Assembly: GCF_022346885.1 (NCBI RefSeq)
Contig: NZ_JAKRNK010000003.1
Span: forward strand, 1 to 64,000
Length of the DNA: 64,000 nucleotides
Direction: 5' to 3'
From: Paenibacillus sp. ACRRX
Lineage (GTDB): Bacteria > Bacillota > Bacilli > Paenibacillales > Paenibacillaceae
Within the stretch, counting starts at the first letter, position 1, and each line of letters starts with the position of its first letter. The translations under genes were made by a program, and so were the position numbers. Below are positions 30,256 through 43,094 of the stretch, in pieces. Under the pieces are notes generated by a model, which saw nothing but the letters and a program-made list of their open reading frames with translations, had not been told where the DNA came from and ran no database searches.

Positions 30256-31520
30256 CGAACTCCTTCAATTTCCATTTCTAAACACAATCCATTCTTTCTT
30301 GCTTCATCCACAACCTTAATATCTTTGAAACCTATTTTATTCATTAATGATATTAGTGTTTCAGGGGAAAACATATTATAATGCTGATTACCCTCATACT
30401 CCTGAGATCCAAATGTTATTTCTTTTAGTACATCGAAGGAAATCTCACCTGAAGAATACCCTTCAATCATCGCCTTCCAATTTGGACATATAATTCTAAT
30501 TTTCCCATCAGTTTTCAACAAAGAATGCCAATATTTAAGAATATACTGTTCCATATCTATTTCGGAGAAATGCTCAATTACATGAGCAAGGTATAGCTCA
30601 TCAACAGTACCTTCTGGAAGCGGCACATTTGTGACATCTGCTATAATATCAACGCCATTTAATTCCCTCATATCAATATTTATATAGTCATGTAAACTTA
30701 GATTTCCGCAACCTAAATTTACTTTCATCATGTTATTTTTCATCATCGACTCATACTTATCTCTGTTAACAATTTTACTTTCTACTTTTTTCTTAACTTT
30801 TTGCAGATTATCATTGAATGAATGCTTTAATTCCGCAAAAATTTCTTTTCTGGTTCGATCTTGATACTGCTCAATGTTTTTTACTTTACTATCGATCAAC
30901 TCGGTCCACTGATACAAATGGTTATGATTTCCTTCTACAGATTGAATCCATTCTCTGGTGTTTTGTATCTGAGCGCTATTCAATTCTTCTTTTCTTTCAT
31001 TATCATGAATCATATTCTTGTTAAACACTTCATTATCAAAGTTTCTTTTTTCAAGTTCTACCAACCTTGCATCAACATTTCTTTCCACTTTATTGATTTT
31101 ATCATTCAGTGTATTTGATAATTTCCACGCTAGCTCCTCATTATGTTTTTTAAGTTCAATAATCTCACTATATAATTTATCAGTAACTTCTTTGTGATTT
31201 AAATTCATTTTTCTTAAATGAGCTTGGACCAAATCTAAATAGCCAGTTGTGGATTGATTAAAATGTACTTGTTTTCTTGTATATGTCCTAATCAGTTTAC
31301 CAATAAATCTTTTTAAAAATCTAAATCTTGCATTTTCAGGTACAGGAATCGGATCACTATTCTCATAAACTTCCCTTTGTTTCCAGTACAAGTCAATAAA
31401 AGGGTCTACCTCCTGCGATGATTCATCAACAAGGGAAACCCTCTTTTGTCTATTAATATTTATTGATTCCATTATTTTCTCAACTTGTTCGCTAGGTGAT
31501 AGATCAAAGAACTTTTTCAT
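30252..31520 (-). CDS. Coiled-coil SAM-dependent methyltransferase, candidate glycan chain terminator
   Basis: A 422-residue protein. The N-terminal 60 residues are followed by a long, charged, helical and coiled-coil-rich part (about 100-260) without hydrophobic segments. A class I methyltransferase domain starts at residue 265, with the SAM motif KVNLGCGNLSLHDYINID and the later acidic IEHFSE and IICPNW segments. The ATG 31520 follows GGGGGAG and lies inside the end of wzt (17-base overlap). In ABC-transporter-dependent glycans (WbdD in E. coli O9a, WsaE in Geobacillus), a coiled-coil methyltransferase caps the non-reducing end and sets chain length. Gene position and architecture support the same role here; it is inferred. 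Confidence 0.8.
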   Translation of the reverse strand: MKKFFDLSPSEQVEKIMESININRQKRVSLVDESSQEVDPFIDLYWKQREVYENSDPIPVPENARFRFLKRFIGKLIRTYTRKQVHFNQSTTGYLDLVQAHLRKMNLNHKEVTDKLYSEIIELKKHNEELAWKLSNTLNDKINKVERNVDARLVELEKRNFDNEVFNKNMIHDNERKEELNSAQIQNTREWIQSVEGNHNHLYQWTELIDSKVKNIEQYQDRTRKEIFAELKHSFNDNLQKVKKKVESKIVNRDKYESMMKNNMMKVNLGCGNLSLHDYINIDMRELNGVDIIADVTNVPLPEGTVDELYLAHVIEHFSEIDMEQYILKYWHSLLKTDGKIRIICPNWKAMIEGYSSGEISFDVLKEITFGSQEYEGNQHYNMFSPETLISLMNKIGFKDIKVVDEARKNGLCLEMEIEGVR

Positions 31521-32769
31521 TAACAATCTCCCCCTCCTTCAAAATCTCCCACGAATGCGGTATTCTACAGTATCCCACATCATGTATTTTAGATAGAACC
31601 ATTATTTTGGAAACAGAACTCAAAAAGTCAAACATTGTGCCCGTGTCATCATGAACTGCTACATCGATTTCATAATCTCCTTCAATTAGATTTATCGTAG
31701 GAAAAGTAACCTTAATAGTACCTTTTCGAGAAATATTAGTAGTATCAATCGATTCAAGTTGAGTATTTGTACCATAAACTCTTATTTTATCAATTGTATT
31801 AAATGCTATACCAAAAACAGGATTAGAGACTTTAGGATTATTAATTGTGTAGTCTATAGTAATAGCCATAGGTTGATCTGAATATATATGGTTTGATGAA
31901 CCCTCAATTATTGTTTTTACTGACGTTATTTCGATATCTCTGTTTCCCCACCGTGTTGACGTAACTTGGTCATTGGTAAGTTCTTTAATTTCACTATTTT
32001 CTTTGTGAGTAAGGTCAAGCTGCTCTTCTATAGCCTGATCCTTTTCTGCCAAAAACATAAGATATTCATTTACAACGTCCTTTGGCCTTCCATCCATTCG
32101 TATTTCACCTGATTGTATCCATACCGCCCTATCACACATTCGCTCGACAACCCCATGATCATGAGTTACTAATACAATCGTTTTGCCATTGCTCTTTAGT
32201 TGTTTGATACGGTTTAAACATTTTCTTTGAAATGATGCATCACCAACAGCAAGTACTTCATCGACAAGCAAGATATCGGGTTCAATATTTATTGCAATAG
32301 CAAAAGCAAGTCTCATATACATCCCAGATGAATAGGTTCGAACAGGGTTGTACATAAATTCACCTAATTCAGAAAAAGAAATAATCTCTTGCATTTTAGC
32401 TTCTATTTCCTTTTTCGTAAGGCCAAAAATAGAGGCGTTCATATATATATTTTCTTTTCCCGTAAAATCAGGGTGAAAGCCAGCACCTAATTCCAACAAA
32501 CTGGATACCCGTCCAGTTATACTAATTTGACCACTATCAGGTCTGATAATCTTAGTTAGAAGTTTTAATAACGTACTTTTACCCGATCCATTATGTCCAA
32601 TAAGAGCAATCATTTCTCCTTTTTGAACAGATAGATTAATGTTTTTAAGAATATGGAGTTCTTTATATGTTTTTTTCTTAATAAATAGTACTTTTTCTTT
32701 TAGTGTAGTCGGTTTATCATGATATATTTTAAAGGACTTATCTAAATTATTTACTTTTATAACTTCCAT
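31504..32769 (-). CDS. wzt: Polysaccharide ABC exporter ATPase with C-terminal carbohydrate-recognition domain (Wzt)
   Basis: A 421-residue protein. Residues 1-240 are an ABC ATPase: Walker A GHNGSGKST (Lys64), signature YSSGMYMRLAFA, Walker B ILLVDEVLAVGD and the switch His in VTHDHG. Residues about 265-421 are an additional beta-rich domain. In Wzt of E. coli O8/O9a such a domain binds the capped end of the finished chain and licences export. The start ATG 32769 follows AAAGGAC. Plain teichoic-acid exporters usually have a different C-terminus, so the extra domain favours a cap-recognising Wzt. Confidence 0.9.
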   Translation of the reverse strand: MEVIKVNNLDKSFKIYHDKPTTLKEKVLFIKKKTYKELHILKNINLSVQKGEMIALIGHNGSGKSTLLKLLTKIIRPDSGQISITGRVSSLLELGAGFHPDFTGKENIYMNASIFGLTKKEIEAKMQEIISFSELGEFMYNPVRTYSSGMYMRLAFAIAINIEPDILLVDEVLAVGDASFQRKCLNRIKQLKSNGKTIVLVTHDHGVVERMCDRAVWIQSGEIRMDGRPKDVVNEYLMFLAEKDQAIEEQLDLTHKENSEIKELTNDQVTSTRWGNRDIEITSVKTIIEGSSNHIYSDQPMAITIDYTINNPKVSNPVFGIAFNTIDKIRVYGTNTQLESIDTTNISRKGTIKVTFPTINLIEGDYEIDVAVHDDTGTMFDFLSSVSKIMVLSKIHDVGYCRIPHSWEILKEGEIVNEKVL

Positions 32770-32791
32770 ATAAACAACTGTCCTTTCATAA

Positions 32792-33555
32792 TTACAGTTC
32801 TTCAGCAAATCTTTTCTTCAATAAATTGAACAGTATTGTTCCAACCAATAAAAATCCTACCGAAAAGGCAAAGCACATTAGTAAATTGGTGAATTCTGGG
32901 GCTTTCCCATAATAAAAAATTTGTCTATACGCCTGTTCTAAATGTGTCATAGGATTAAGATAAAAGAAATGGCTGTACTTTTCAGGCACCATCGTTAAAG
33001 GATAAAAGATTGGAGTCAAGTAGAACCAAGCCATCATCAATAAGCTTACTATATGTTCTAAATCCCTAAAAAACACATTCAGAGCAGATAGAATCATACT
33101 CATCCCTAAAATGAGGATCATTTGTATCAACAAAATTATTGGGAAGTATACAAGATTAATTGTAATCGGTATACCAACATATACCATCGAAACGAGTAAT
33201 ACAATTAAACATAATAAGTAATTTACTGCCCCCGCTATCGTTGTGCTTAAAGGTAATATTTCATATGGGAAGTAAACTTTTTTTATAAGTCCACTATTAT
33301 TAACAATTATTGATGTATTTCCAGCAATAACTGTTTGGTGATATAACCAGGGCAAAAGACCAGAAAACAAAAAAATACTATAGTTTTCAATATCCATCCG
33401 CATAATTGTTTTGAACGCAATCGAATATATAAGCAACATTATCAATGGATTTATAAGTGTCCAAAAGAAGCCTAGTACAGATTCCTTATACCTTGTTCTT
33501 AAATCCCTTACGACTAGATTCTTTAGCATTTCTCTGTAGTTATAAACTTCTTTTA

Positions 33556-33565
<10 letters not shown>
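32792..33565 (-). CDS. wzm: Polysaccharide ABC exporter permease (Wzm, ABC-2 type)
   Basis: A 257-residue membrane protein with six predicted helices of the ABC-2 family. RDLRTRYKESVLGFFWTLINP (from about residue 20) is the classic Wzm/TagG entry motif. It should form the channel that moves undecaprenyl-diphosphate-linked glycan outward, with Wzt. The start ATG 33565 follows GGGAGAGC and overlaps the rmd stop by 10 bases. Confidence 0.92.
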
Positions 33566-36592
<3,027 letters not shown>

Positions 36593-36625
36593 TTTCAAAC
36601 CTCCATTGTGTACTGACCCAAAATA

Positions 36626-36655
36626 CTATTATAATTCACTATTAATTTATAGTTC
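36626..36655 (-). promoter_or_regulatory. promoter of the leftward glycan operon
   Basis: On the minus strand a -35 TTGAAC (36655-36650), an 18-base spacer and a perfect -10 TATAAT (36631-36626) precede manC. No equally good rightward promoter was found for the divergent gene, although the same spacer must carry one. Confidence 0.6.
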
Positions 36656-36818
36656 AATGTAACATTCGCCAGCTGATACCTAATTTCTTCAAAAAGAGTT
36701 ATAATTGATGAATACTATTATGCAACTTACATGGTAACAATAAATCATACAAATTTCTACAGCTATATATTTGCAGATTGTCGTATATCAAAGAACTATG
36801 ATTTGGAGGATAGACACT

Positions 36819-38318
36819 TTGGAGTATATGCATGTCAAAGCCAAAGAGAGAGATAACTTATTACCACTGCTAGAGCTGAATAAGAGAATGGAAACAAAGA
36901 AAACGATGGTCCAAACGTTTTCTCTTGTTTTTTTATTGTTAGAGTTAGGGCTTCTTACCTTTTTATATTTCATCTTTTATGCATGGCGGATCCACTTGGA
37001 ATTTAATGTTCCTTTTGAAATGTTTGAATTAACTAATCCACGCTTCTCCTATTACTTATATTTCTATTTAATGTTTATTGCTCTATATGGGTTCCTTACA
37101 TTTCGTTATCGGATTCACTCTTTTATAGCAACTAGTGGACTAGTAGATGAAATTCTCAAATCAACACAAGCAATCGCCTATGCCATCTTGTTCGCCGTAG
37201 GACTTAGTTTCCTATTTAAGTTGACAGATATCTCACGAGTAGTAATCCTTCTTTTTGGAATATCAGCATTAGGATTAGTAACGATATTGAGATTTGTAAA
37301 GCGAAAGCTCTATCTTGCCTTCAATGCGAGAGGGATTTTATCTCGAACAGCTATTATTATTGGAGCTGGAAAAGTAGGGAAGTCATTAATAGAAGAGTTG
37401 CAGAAACATAAATGGTTAGGATATACGGTAGTGGGATACGTAGATGATGAGGTTGATGATATCATTGCTGATACAACTTATTTAGGAAAAACAGAGGACC
37501 TACAAAATATATACAAACTTCATACTTTAGCTGATGAAATTATTATAACCATTCCATCTGAGAGAGAGCTTGTTCAGAAGATTATTTCAGACTTTCGAAA
37601 ATCGCCTGTTGAAATAAAAATAATTCCAGATATGTTTAATTTAGTTTTAGGAACAGTCCAAGTAGGCAATATCAATTCCCTGCCAACAGTTTCTTTAGTT
37701 CGAACACCGATGCGGGGAACTGGTTTCTTATTAAAAAGAGCCTTTGATTACTTGCTGACGCTAATTGCCTTGATCATATCATTACCCATTATGCTTATTA
37801 CCAGTATTTGCATTAAAATTGAATCGAAAGGTCCCGTGTTCTATAAACAAACCAGAATTGGAAAGAATGGCAAGCCGTTCAACATGTATAAATTCCGTTC
37901 AATGGTTCAAGATGCAGATCAGTTGTTAAATAAGCTAGCCTCGCAAAATCAAGTGGATGGTATTGCGTTTAAGATGAAGGACGATCCACGTATAACACGC
38001 ACTGGTAGATTTATACGGAAATATTCAATAGACGAGCTGCCACAGTTATTTAACGTCCTAAAAGGAAATATGAGCCTGATAGGTCCACGTCCTCCATTGG
38101 AAATTGAAGTTGCTCATTACAGTGACTGGGAATGGAGACGCTTAGAAGTTCTACCAGGTATCACAGGTTTATGGCAAGTTAGCGGAAGAAGTGATCTTTC
38201 ATTCCAACAGTGGGTGAATCTTGATGTATATTATATTGAGAATTGGAGTATCGCTCTTGATTTAAAAATACTCCTTAAGACCATCCCAGTAGTATTAAAA
38301 GGAGAAGGAGCATATTAA
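36819..38318 (+). CDS. Initiating undecaprenyl-phosphate sugar phosphotransferase (WbaP/WsaP type)
   Basis: A 499-residue membrane enzyme that starts glycan assembly by transferring a hexose-1-phosphate, usually Gal-1-P or Glc-1-P, to undecaprenyl phosphate. Four or five N-terminal helices (about 35-165) are followed by a nucleotide-binding-like domain (IIIGAGKVGKSLIEELQ). A further membrane segment and the catalytic C-terminal domain come next: KRAFDYLLTLIAL, GPVFYKQTRIGKNGKPFNMY, KYSIDELPQLFNVLKGNMSL, PGITGLWQVSGR. The start is TTG 36819, nine bases after GGAGG. It opens the rightward four-gene unit and corresponds to WsaP/WsfP of S-layer glycosylation clusters. Confidence 0.9.
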   Translation: MEYMHVKAKERDNLLPLLELNKRMETKKTMVQTFSLVFLLLELGLLTFLYFIFYAWRIHLEFNVPFEMFELTNPRFSYYLYFYLMFIALYGFLTFRYRIHSFIATSGLVDEILKSTQAIAYAILFAVGLSFLFKLTDISRVVILLFGISALGLVTILRFVKRKLYLAFNARGILSRTAIIIGAGKVGKSLIEELQKHKWLGYTVVGYVDDEVDDIIADTTYLGKTEDLQNIYKLHTLADEIIITIPSERELVQKIISDFRKSPVEIKIIPDMFNLVLGTVQVGNINSLPTVSLVRTPMRGTGFLLKRAFDYLLTLIALIISLPIMLITSICIKIESKGPVFYKQTRIGKNGKPFNMYKFRSMVQDADQLLNKLASQNQVDGIAFKMKDDPRITRTGRFIRKYSIDELPQLFNVLKGNMSLIGPRPPLEIEVAHYSDWEWRRLEVLPGITGLWQVSGRSDLSFQQWVNLDVYYIENWSIALDLKILLKTIPVVLKGEGAY

Positions 38319-39445
38319 TGAAGGTATGCATTGACGGACAGCCCTTGCTTGGACCTCTTACAGGAATCGGAAGATACACTGCTGAACTGTTAAAGGTCCT
38401 CAATACATATGAGGACTTAACCATATCCGTCGGATTGAATCAGATTTTGAAACAAAGGAAGTTAAACAGCCCTGTACCTAGTACATGCTCCATTTATAAT
38501 AGTCGTTATCCATACAAAGTAATTCGACGACTCATGAAACCTAACTTCTTATATAAGTTCCGATATGATGAATTCATAAACGAACCTTTTGATGTATATC
38601 ACGGAACTAATTATACTCATATACCAATCAAAAAACAGCGTTATGTAGTTAATATTCACGATTTGGCTTTTATGAAATATCCGGAGACTACGAGTAGTAA
38701 AATATATAACCATCATATGAAATGGGTGCCTTACAGCGCTGCTAGTGCCAATCATATTATTGCATTATCAGAATCTGCCAAAGCAGATATTGTTAGCTTG
38801 TTGAACATAAACCCTGAGAAGATTACTGTCATTCCATTAGCAGCTGACGCCCGTTTTAAACCGTTAGAAAATCAGGTTGTTCGGCCAATACTTCAGAAAT
38901 ACAACATGCCTGATCAATATATTCTTTGTGTGGGGACGATTGAAGCGAGAAAGAATTTAATTACAGTTGTAAAGGCCTATCATCAACTAACTAGTAAATA
39001 TTTGCTTGATCACAAGCTCGTCATTGTTGGAACAAAGGGATGGAAGACCTCTTCTTTATATGAATATATTGAGCGGCATAAGCTTCAATCATGTATTCAT
39101 TTTGCTGGTTATGTAGATGACGAAGATTTACCTGCCATTTATAATGGAGCAACTATGTTAACTATGCCATCATTATATGAGGGGTTTGGATTGCCACTCG
39201 TTGAAGCTATGCAGTGCGGAGTACCTGTGATTGGATCCAACGTATCCTCTATACCTGAGGTTATTGGAGATGGAGGTATTTTATGTTCACCTCACGAGCC
39301 TGAGGATTGGGCAGATCAAATATTAAATGTTCTTCATGAGGATTCCAATTATCTGGATAGGAAGCGACTCGCTCTATCTAGATCGTCTACATTCAGTTGG
39401 AAATTAACTGCAGATAAAACGTATAATATTTATACTTCTGTGTAA
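38318..39445 (+). CDS. Glycosyltransferase family 4
   Basis: A 375-residue GT-B enzyme. It has the N-terminal GIGRYTAELLK, the donor-site VGTIEARKNLITVV and the E-x7-E motif SLYEGFGLPLVEAMQCG. These are features of mannosyl- or rhamnosyltransferases acting on lipid-linked glycans. Its ATG shares one base with the stop of the preceding gene (TAATG), so the two are coupled. The substrate is unknown. Confidence 0.86.
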   Translation: MKVCIDGQPLLGPLTGIGRYTAELLKVLNTYEDLTISVGLNQILKQRKLNSPVPSTCSIYNSRYPYKVIRRLMKPNFLYKFRYDEFINEPFDVYHGTNYTHIPIKKQRYVVNIHDLAFMKYPETTSSKIYNHHMKWVPYSAASANHIIALSESAKADIVSLLNINPEKITVIPLAADARFKPLENQVVRPILQKYNMPDQYILCVGTIEARKNLITVVKAYHQLTSKYLLDHKLVIVGTKGWKTSSLYEYIERHKLQSCIHFAGYVDDEDLPAIYNGATMLTMPSLYEGFGLPLVEAMQCGVPVIGSNVSSIPEVIGDGGILCSPHEPEDWADQILNVLHEDSNYLDRKRLALSRSSTFSWKLTADKTYNIYTSV

Positions 39446-39477
39446 CTATTATTAATTGCTTAAATAGGAGAAGGTAA

Positions 39478-40572
39478 ATGAAACTAGCCATTGTTCATGA
39501 TTATATAAATCAACACGGAGGCGCGGAACGGGTATTAGAGACCTTCATGGAACAGTACCCAGAAGCACCAATCTACACACTAATATCGAATCTCAACAAA
39601 ATGCCTGATGTCTTTAAGCAAGCTGAGATTCACAATTCATTTATACAAAATATACCATTTTCTCAAAATCACTATAAGAAAATGCTATCCCTGCTCCCTT
39701 TAGCAGTAGAGCAGTTTGATATGAGAGAATACGAAGTAATTTTATCTACTTCTAGTGCATTTGCCAAGGGTGTAATCACGAACTCCTCTCAAACGCATGT
39801 TTGTTATTGTCACACCCCCATGCGTTATGTATGGGACTTATACCATCAATACATGGATGAACTTAGAAATCCCATTTTCAAATGGGTGTTACCTCGAGTG
39901 CTGCACAAAATACGCCTGTGGGACTATGCAACCGCCCAACGCGTGGACCACTTCATCGCTAACTCGAATAACGTTGCCAAAAGAATCAAGAAGTACTACG
40001 GAAGGGAATCAGTTGTCATTCACCCACCAGTGAATCTAGAGCAATTCTCGATATCAGATAAGATAGAGGATTATTTCTTAATTGTTTCGCGACTCATTCC
40101 TTATAAGCGTATTGATTTGATTATCGAAGCGTTTAACGAGCTTAAATGGCCATTGGTCATTATTGGAGATGGATATGATCGCAAGCGATTAGAGCAGATG
40201 GCAGGTTCGACTATTACTTTCCTCGGCTATCAATCAGATGAAGTCATTGCACAGTACTATTCGAAGTGTAGGGGATTTATCCTAGGAGGGGAAGAAGACT
40301 TCGGTATAACCCCCTTAGAAGCACAGGCTAGCGGTAGACCCGTATTGGCTTATGGAAAAGGCGGTGCACTGGAAACTGTAATTGAAGGAGAAACCGGATT
40401 ATTCTTTAGGGACGCAAGAGTATCTTGCATAGTTGAAAAACTTAAACAAATGAGTATTACACAATTTGATTCCAATCACATTCATCAGCATGCTGCATCT
40501 TTTAATAAGCAACGTTTTCAGAAGCAAGTACATCAATTCATTGAACAAGTTCATAACAAGGGAGTGCAGTAA
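39478..40572 (+). CDS. Glycosyltransferase family 4 (WbaZ-like)
   Basis: A 364-residue GT-B enzyme beginning MKLAIVHDYINQHGGAERVLE, a start typical of WbaZ-type mannosyltransferases. It also shows CHTPMRYVWDLY, YFLIVSRLIPYKRIDLII and GGEEDFGITPLEAQASG. An AGGAGAAGG site precedes the ATG. It probably adds an early mannose-type or D-rhamnose residue to the adaptor of the glycan; this is inferred from family and context. Confidence 0.86.
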   Translation: MKLAIVHDYINQHGGAERVLETFMEQYPEAPIYTLISNLNKMPDVFKQAEIHNSFIQNIPFSQNHYKKMLSLLPLAVEQFDMREYEVILSTSSAFAKGVITNSSQTHVCYCHTPMRYVWDLYHQYMDELRNPIFKWVLPRVLHKIRLWDYATAQRVDHFIANSNNVAKRIKKYYGRESVVIHPPVNLEQFSISDKIEDYFLIVSRLIPYKRIDLIIEAFNELKWPLVIIGDGYDRKRLEQMAGSTITFLGYQSDEVIAQYYSKCRGFILGGEEDFGITPLEAQASGRPVLAYGKGGALETVIEGETGLFFRDARVSCIVEKLKQMSITQFDSNHIHQHAASFNKQRFQKQVHQFIEQVHNKGVQ

Positions 40573-40575
40573 TTA

Positions 40576-43038
40576 ATGTCAGAGTACGGCTATAGTAAGT
40601 CTATAACCAAAGAAAAACGATTAATATGGGATAAAATACCTTTATTTACTCTTACCTTATTCTTTATATGGGCGCCATACCAAGTGGCTTTATTTAACGG
40701 GCAAAGTTCTAATTTTGAACCCCCTATTTATTTATCCATGCTGTTTGCATCCATCATTTCTTTTTTATTTTTCCCTATTTTTTATAAAGAAACCAAAGAA
40801 ATTAATACAAAAACCATCATAATTCTTGGAGCATTCCTCCTTCCTATTACTTATTGCATTTCAATGTTTGGTGCAGCTTCCAGTTTTATGGCAACCAACC
40901 TAACTTTAATTATGTGTGTGTATTTCATTTTCTTTGCTATTACTTCTACTTATCTTAATAAAGATAGCAATAATAATTCTATACAATCACTAATCATTAT
41001 ATCCTCCTATGGAATCGTTGCCTTTGGGTTATTACATTGGTTAAACAGTGTGAAGTGGATTCAAGTATCATTGGGATGGCTTATTCCGTTCGATGCAAAT
41101 GGCTTGTTTAAGGACGCCGTGATGATGACTGTGGATGGTGCCCGATTAACATCCGTTTTCCAATACGCTAATACATACGCTGCATTCCTTATGGCCTTCT
41201 TATTTGCAGCTGTGTTCTATGTCGGAAAGTCACGTAAATGGTGGAGTCGAGCGACACACGCTTTCATGTTGGTTCCTATTATGTTGTCTATCTTTTTGAC
41301 TTTGTCTCGTGGTGGTTTGTTACTTTTACCAGTTGTGTTCATAATTCTATTAGTATTCTTAAAGCCTCATCGCCAACTGATGTGGATATTTCACTTAGTC
41401 ATTAGTGGAATTGTCACTGTTGGAATTCTTAATCCGGTCACGGACATTGGACTAAATGTCCAACAGGCTTTTTCAACAGCTGAATCTATGAAAGGCTGGG
41501 CTTATGTGGTCGTAGGTTCTTTGATATCAGCAGCGTTGTCTTTGGCTCTTGAGCAATGGGTAGCACCTTGGTTAGAGAGTAAAATGTCACACTTGTCCAA
41601 CAAGAAGTGGGGTTCCTTCCTTTTCCCTATTGGAGGTGCACTACTTGGAGCGTCTCTCTTGTTTATTTTCATGGGTACAGATGCCAAAAATATTCTTCCT
41701 GAGAATATTCAAACTCGCCTAGGAAATATCAACTTAGTACAGCACTCTGTCTTGGAGCGCTTCACATTCTATAAGGATTCCATGAAAGTTATTGCAGATC
41801 ATCCAGTCATCGGTGCGGGCGGCGGAGGCTGGGGGGCTCTATATGAGCAGTATCAGAACAATCCTTATACTTCTCGTCAAGCGCACAATTTCTTTCTGCA
41901 GTATCTGATTGAAACTGGGATACTAGGGTTTGTCATATTTATGACTTTCTTAATTTACTTGTTCTATCAATATATTCGTTCTTATATACGTGCTCATGAA
42001 CACAAACGCGAAAGTTACTTTTTATACTTCATCATTGCACTTTCGATTCTTGTTCATAGTATTTTGGACTTTAACATGAGCTACGTCTTTATGGGAATTC
42101 TCGTATTTATTGGGCTAGGTGGGATGACTGCTGCCATAGATAGCAAGCCGTTCACTAAACTAAGTTGGAATCCTACAAAAGTGCGTTCTATTTATATAAC
42201 TGCGTTAGGTCTTGTATCTGTTGTCTTACTCATTACTGCTATCACATTTGTATCAGCATCTAATTCATTTAATCAATCACTTGCTGCTGCAGGCAGCAGT
42301 AATGACTATACTCAGATTACAACTCCGCTGGATAAAGCGCTTGGGATTCAAGGACATCATCCCAATTATGTAGGTATGAAGGCTGATCTATTGAGTCAAA
42401 TCTATAAACAAACGCAAAAAGAAGAGTTCTTCACTGCTGCTGATAGCTTATTGAAAGATACACTTAAGTCCGAGTCGTCTAATAAGCAATTATGGATGCA
42501 ATTAAACAAACTCTATTCCTACAAAAATATGAATAAAGAAATTTACGATGTTTATGACAATAATAAATACCGTTACCCATGGGATATTGAGTGGTACGAG
42601 CAATTCATGCACATTTCATCCCTATTGGGATCTAATTCGGACGACAAAGCTTTAAAGGATAAGTATTTTAATTCCGTGTTTGATTCCTTAAAGCATATTG
42701 AACTGGGTATTGAACATCTGAAGACGCTCCCTGAGGGGCAGCTTCAAGGACGTAAATTTGAGGTTACACCTAAAGTAGCACTTCATGCGGGTCAAGCTTA
42801 CTATCTGACGGGTAAAACACAAGAGGCTTACGACATGATGAAAGCACATCTGCAAGAGGATTTAACACCTGACCCAGCTAAGCCGAATGATACAAGCAAG
42901 GTCGACCTTCTAAGATGGTACCTTGCTATGACTAAGAAGCTTGGATTACAAGATGATGCGAACCTAGCTAAGCTCCTGGCTCTTGATCCAGAGGGGCAGG
43001 CAAAGATAGATAGTATCGTAAACATGCAGATCCAATAA
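40576..43038 (+). CDS. Wzy/WaaL-type membrane protein, candidate O-oligosaccharyltransferase (WsaB/WsfB-like)
   Basis: An 820-residue protein with about twelve to fourteen transmembrane segments (roughly 20-570) including the O-antigen ligase/Wzy_C region (SRGGLLLLPVVFIILLVFL; the loop before RQAHNFFLQYLIETGILG). A soluble C-terminal part (about 590-820) of helical, TPR-like repeats follows. In Geobacillus and Paenibacillus S-layer clusters a protein of this size and layout (WsaB, WsfB) transfers the finished glycan to the S-layer protein. A polymerase or cell-wall ligase role is the alternative. AAGGGAG precedes the ATG. The gene ends in a terminator shared with galU. Confidence 0.82.
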   Translation: MSEYGYSKSITKEKRLIWDKIPLFTLTLFFIWAPYQVALFNGQSSNFEPPIYLSMLFASIISFLFFPIFYKETKEINTKTIIILGAFLLPITYCISMFGAASSFMATNLTLIMCVYFIFFAITSTYLNKDSNNNSIQSLIIISSYGIVAFGLLHWLNSVKWIQVSLGWLIPFDANGLFKDAVMMTVDGARLTSVFQYANTYAAFLMAFLFAAVFYVGKSRKWWSRATHAFMLVPIMLSIFLTLSRGGLLLLPVVFIILLVFLKPHRQLMWIFHLVISGIVTVGILNPVTDIGLNVQQAFSTAESMKGWAYVVVGSLISAALSLALEQWVAPWLESKMSHLSNKKWGSFLFPIGGALLGASLLFIFMGTDAKNILPENIQTRLGNINLVQHSVLERFTFYKDSMKVIADHPVIGAGGGGWGALYEQYQNNPYTSRQAHNFFLQYLIETGILGFVIFMTFLIYLFYQYIRSYIRAHEHKRESYFLYFIIALSILVHSILDFNMSYVFMGILVFIGLGGMTAAIDSKPFTKLSWNPTKVRSIYITALGLVSVVLLITAITFVSASNSFNQSLAAAGSSNDYTQITTPLDKALGIQGHHPNYVGMKADLLSQIYKQTQKEEFFTAADSLLKDTLKSESSNKQLWMQLNKLYSYKNMNKEIYDVYDNNKYRYPWDIEWYEQFMHISSLLGSNSDDKALKDKYFNSVFDSLKHIELGIEHLKTLPEGQLQGRKFEVTPKVALHAGQAYYLTGKTQEAYDMMKAHLQEDLTPDPAKPNDTSKVDLLRWYLAMTKKLGLQDDANLAKLLALDPEGQAKIDSIVNMQIQ

Positions 43039-43064
43039 ACAGGTTACAAGCAAATGTAACCGAA

Positions 43065-43094
43065 AAACGACTCGGGATTAATCCCGAGTCGTTT
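43065..43094. terminator. bidirectional terminator built into the 3' end of galU
   Basis: AAACGACTCGGG pairs perfectly with CCCGAGTCGTTT (12 bp, loop of six), with A/T runs on both sides. One arm covers the last galU codons, and the loop contains its stop (43078-43080). It ends both the rightward glycan unit and galU. Confidence 0.85.
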
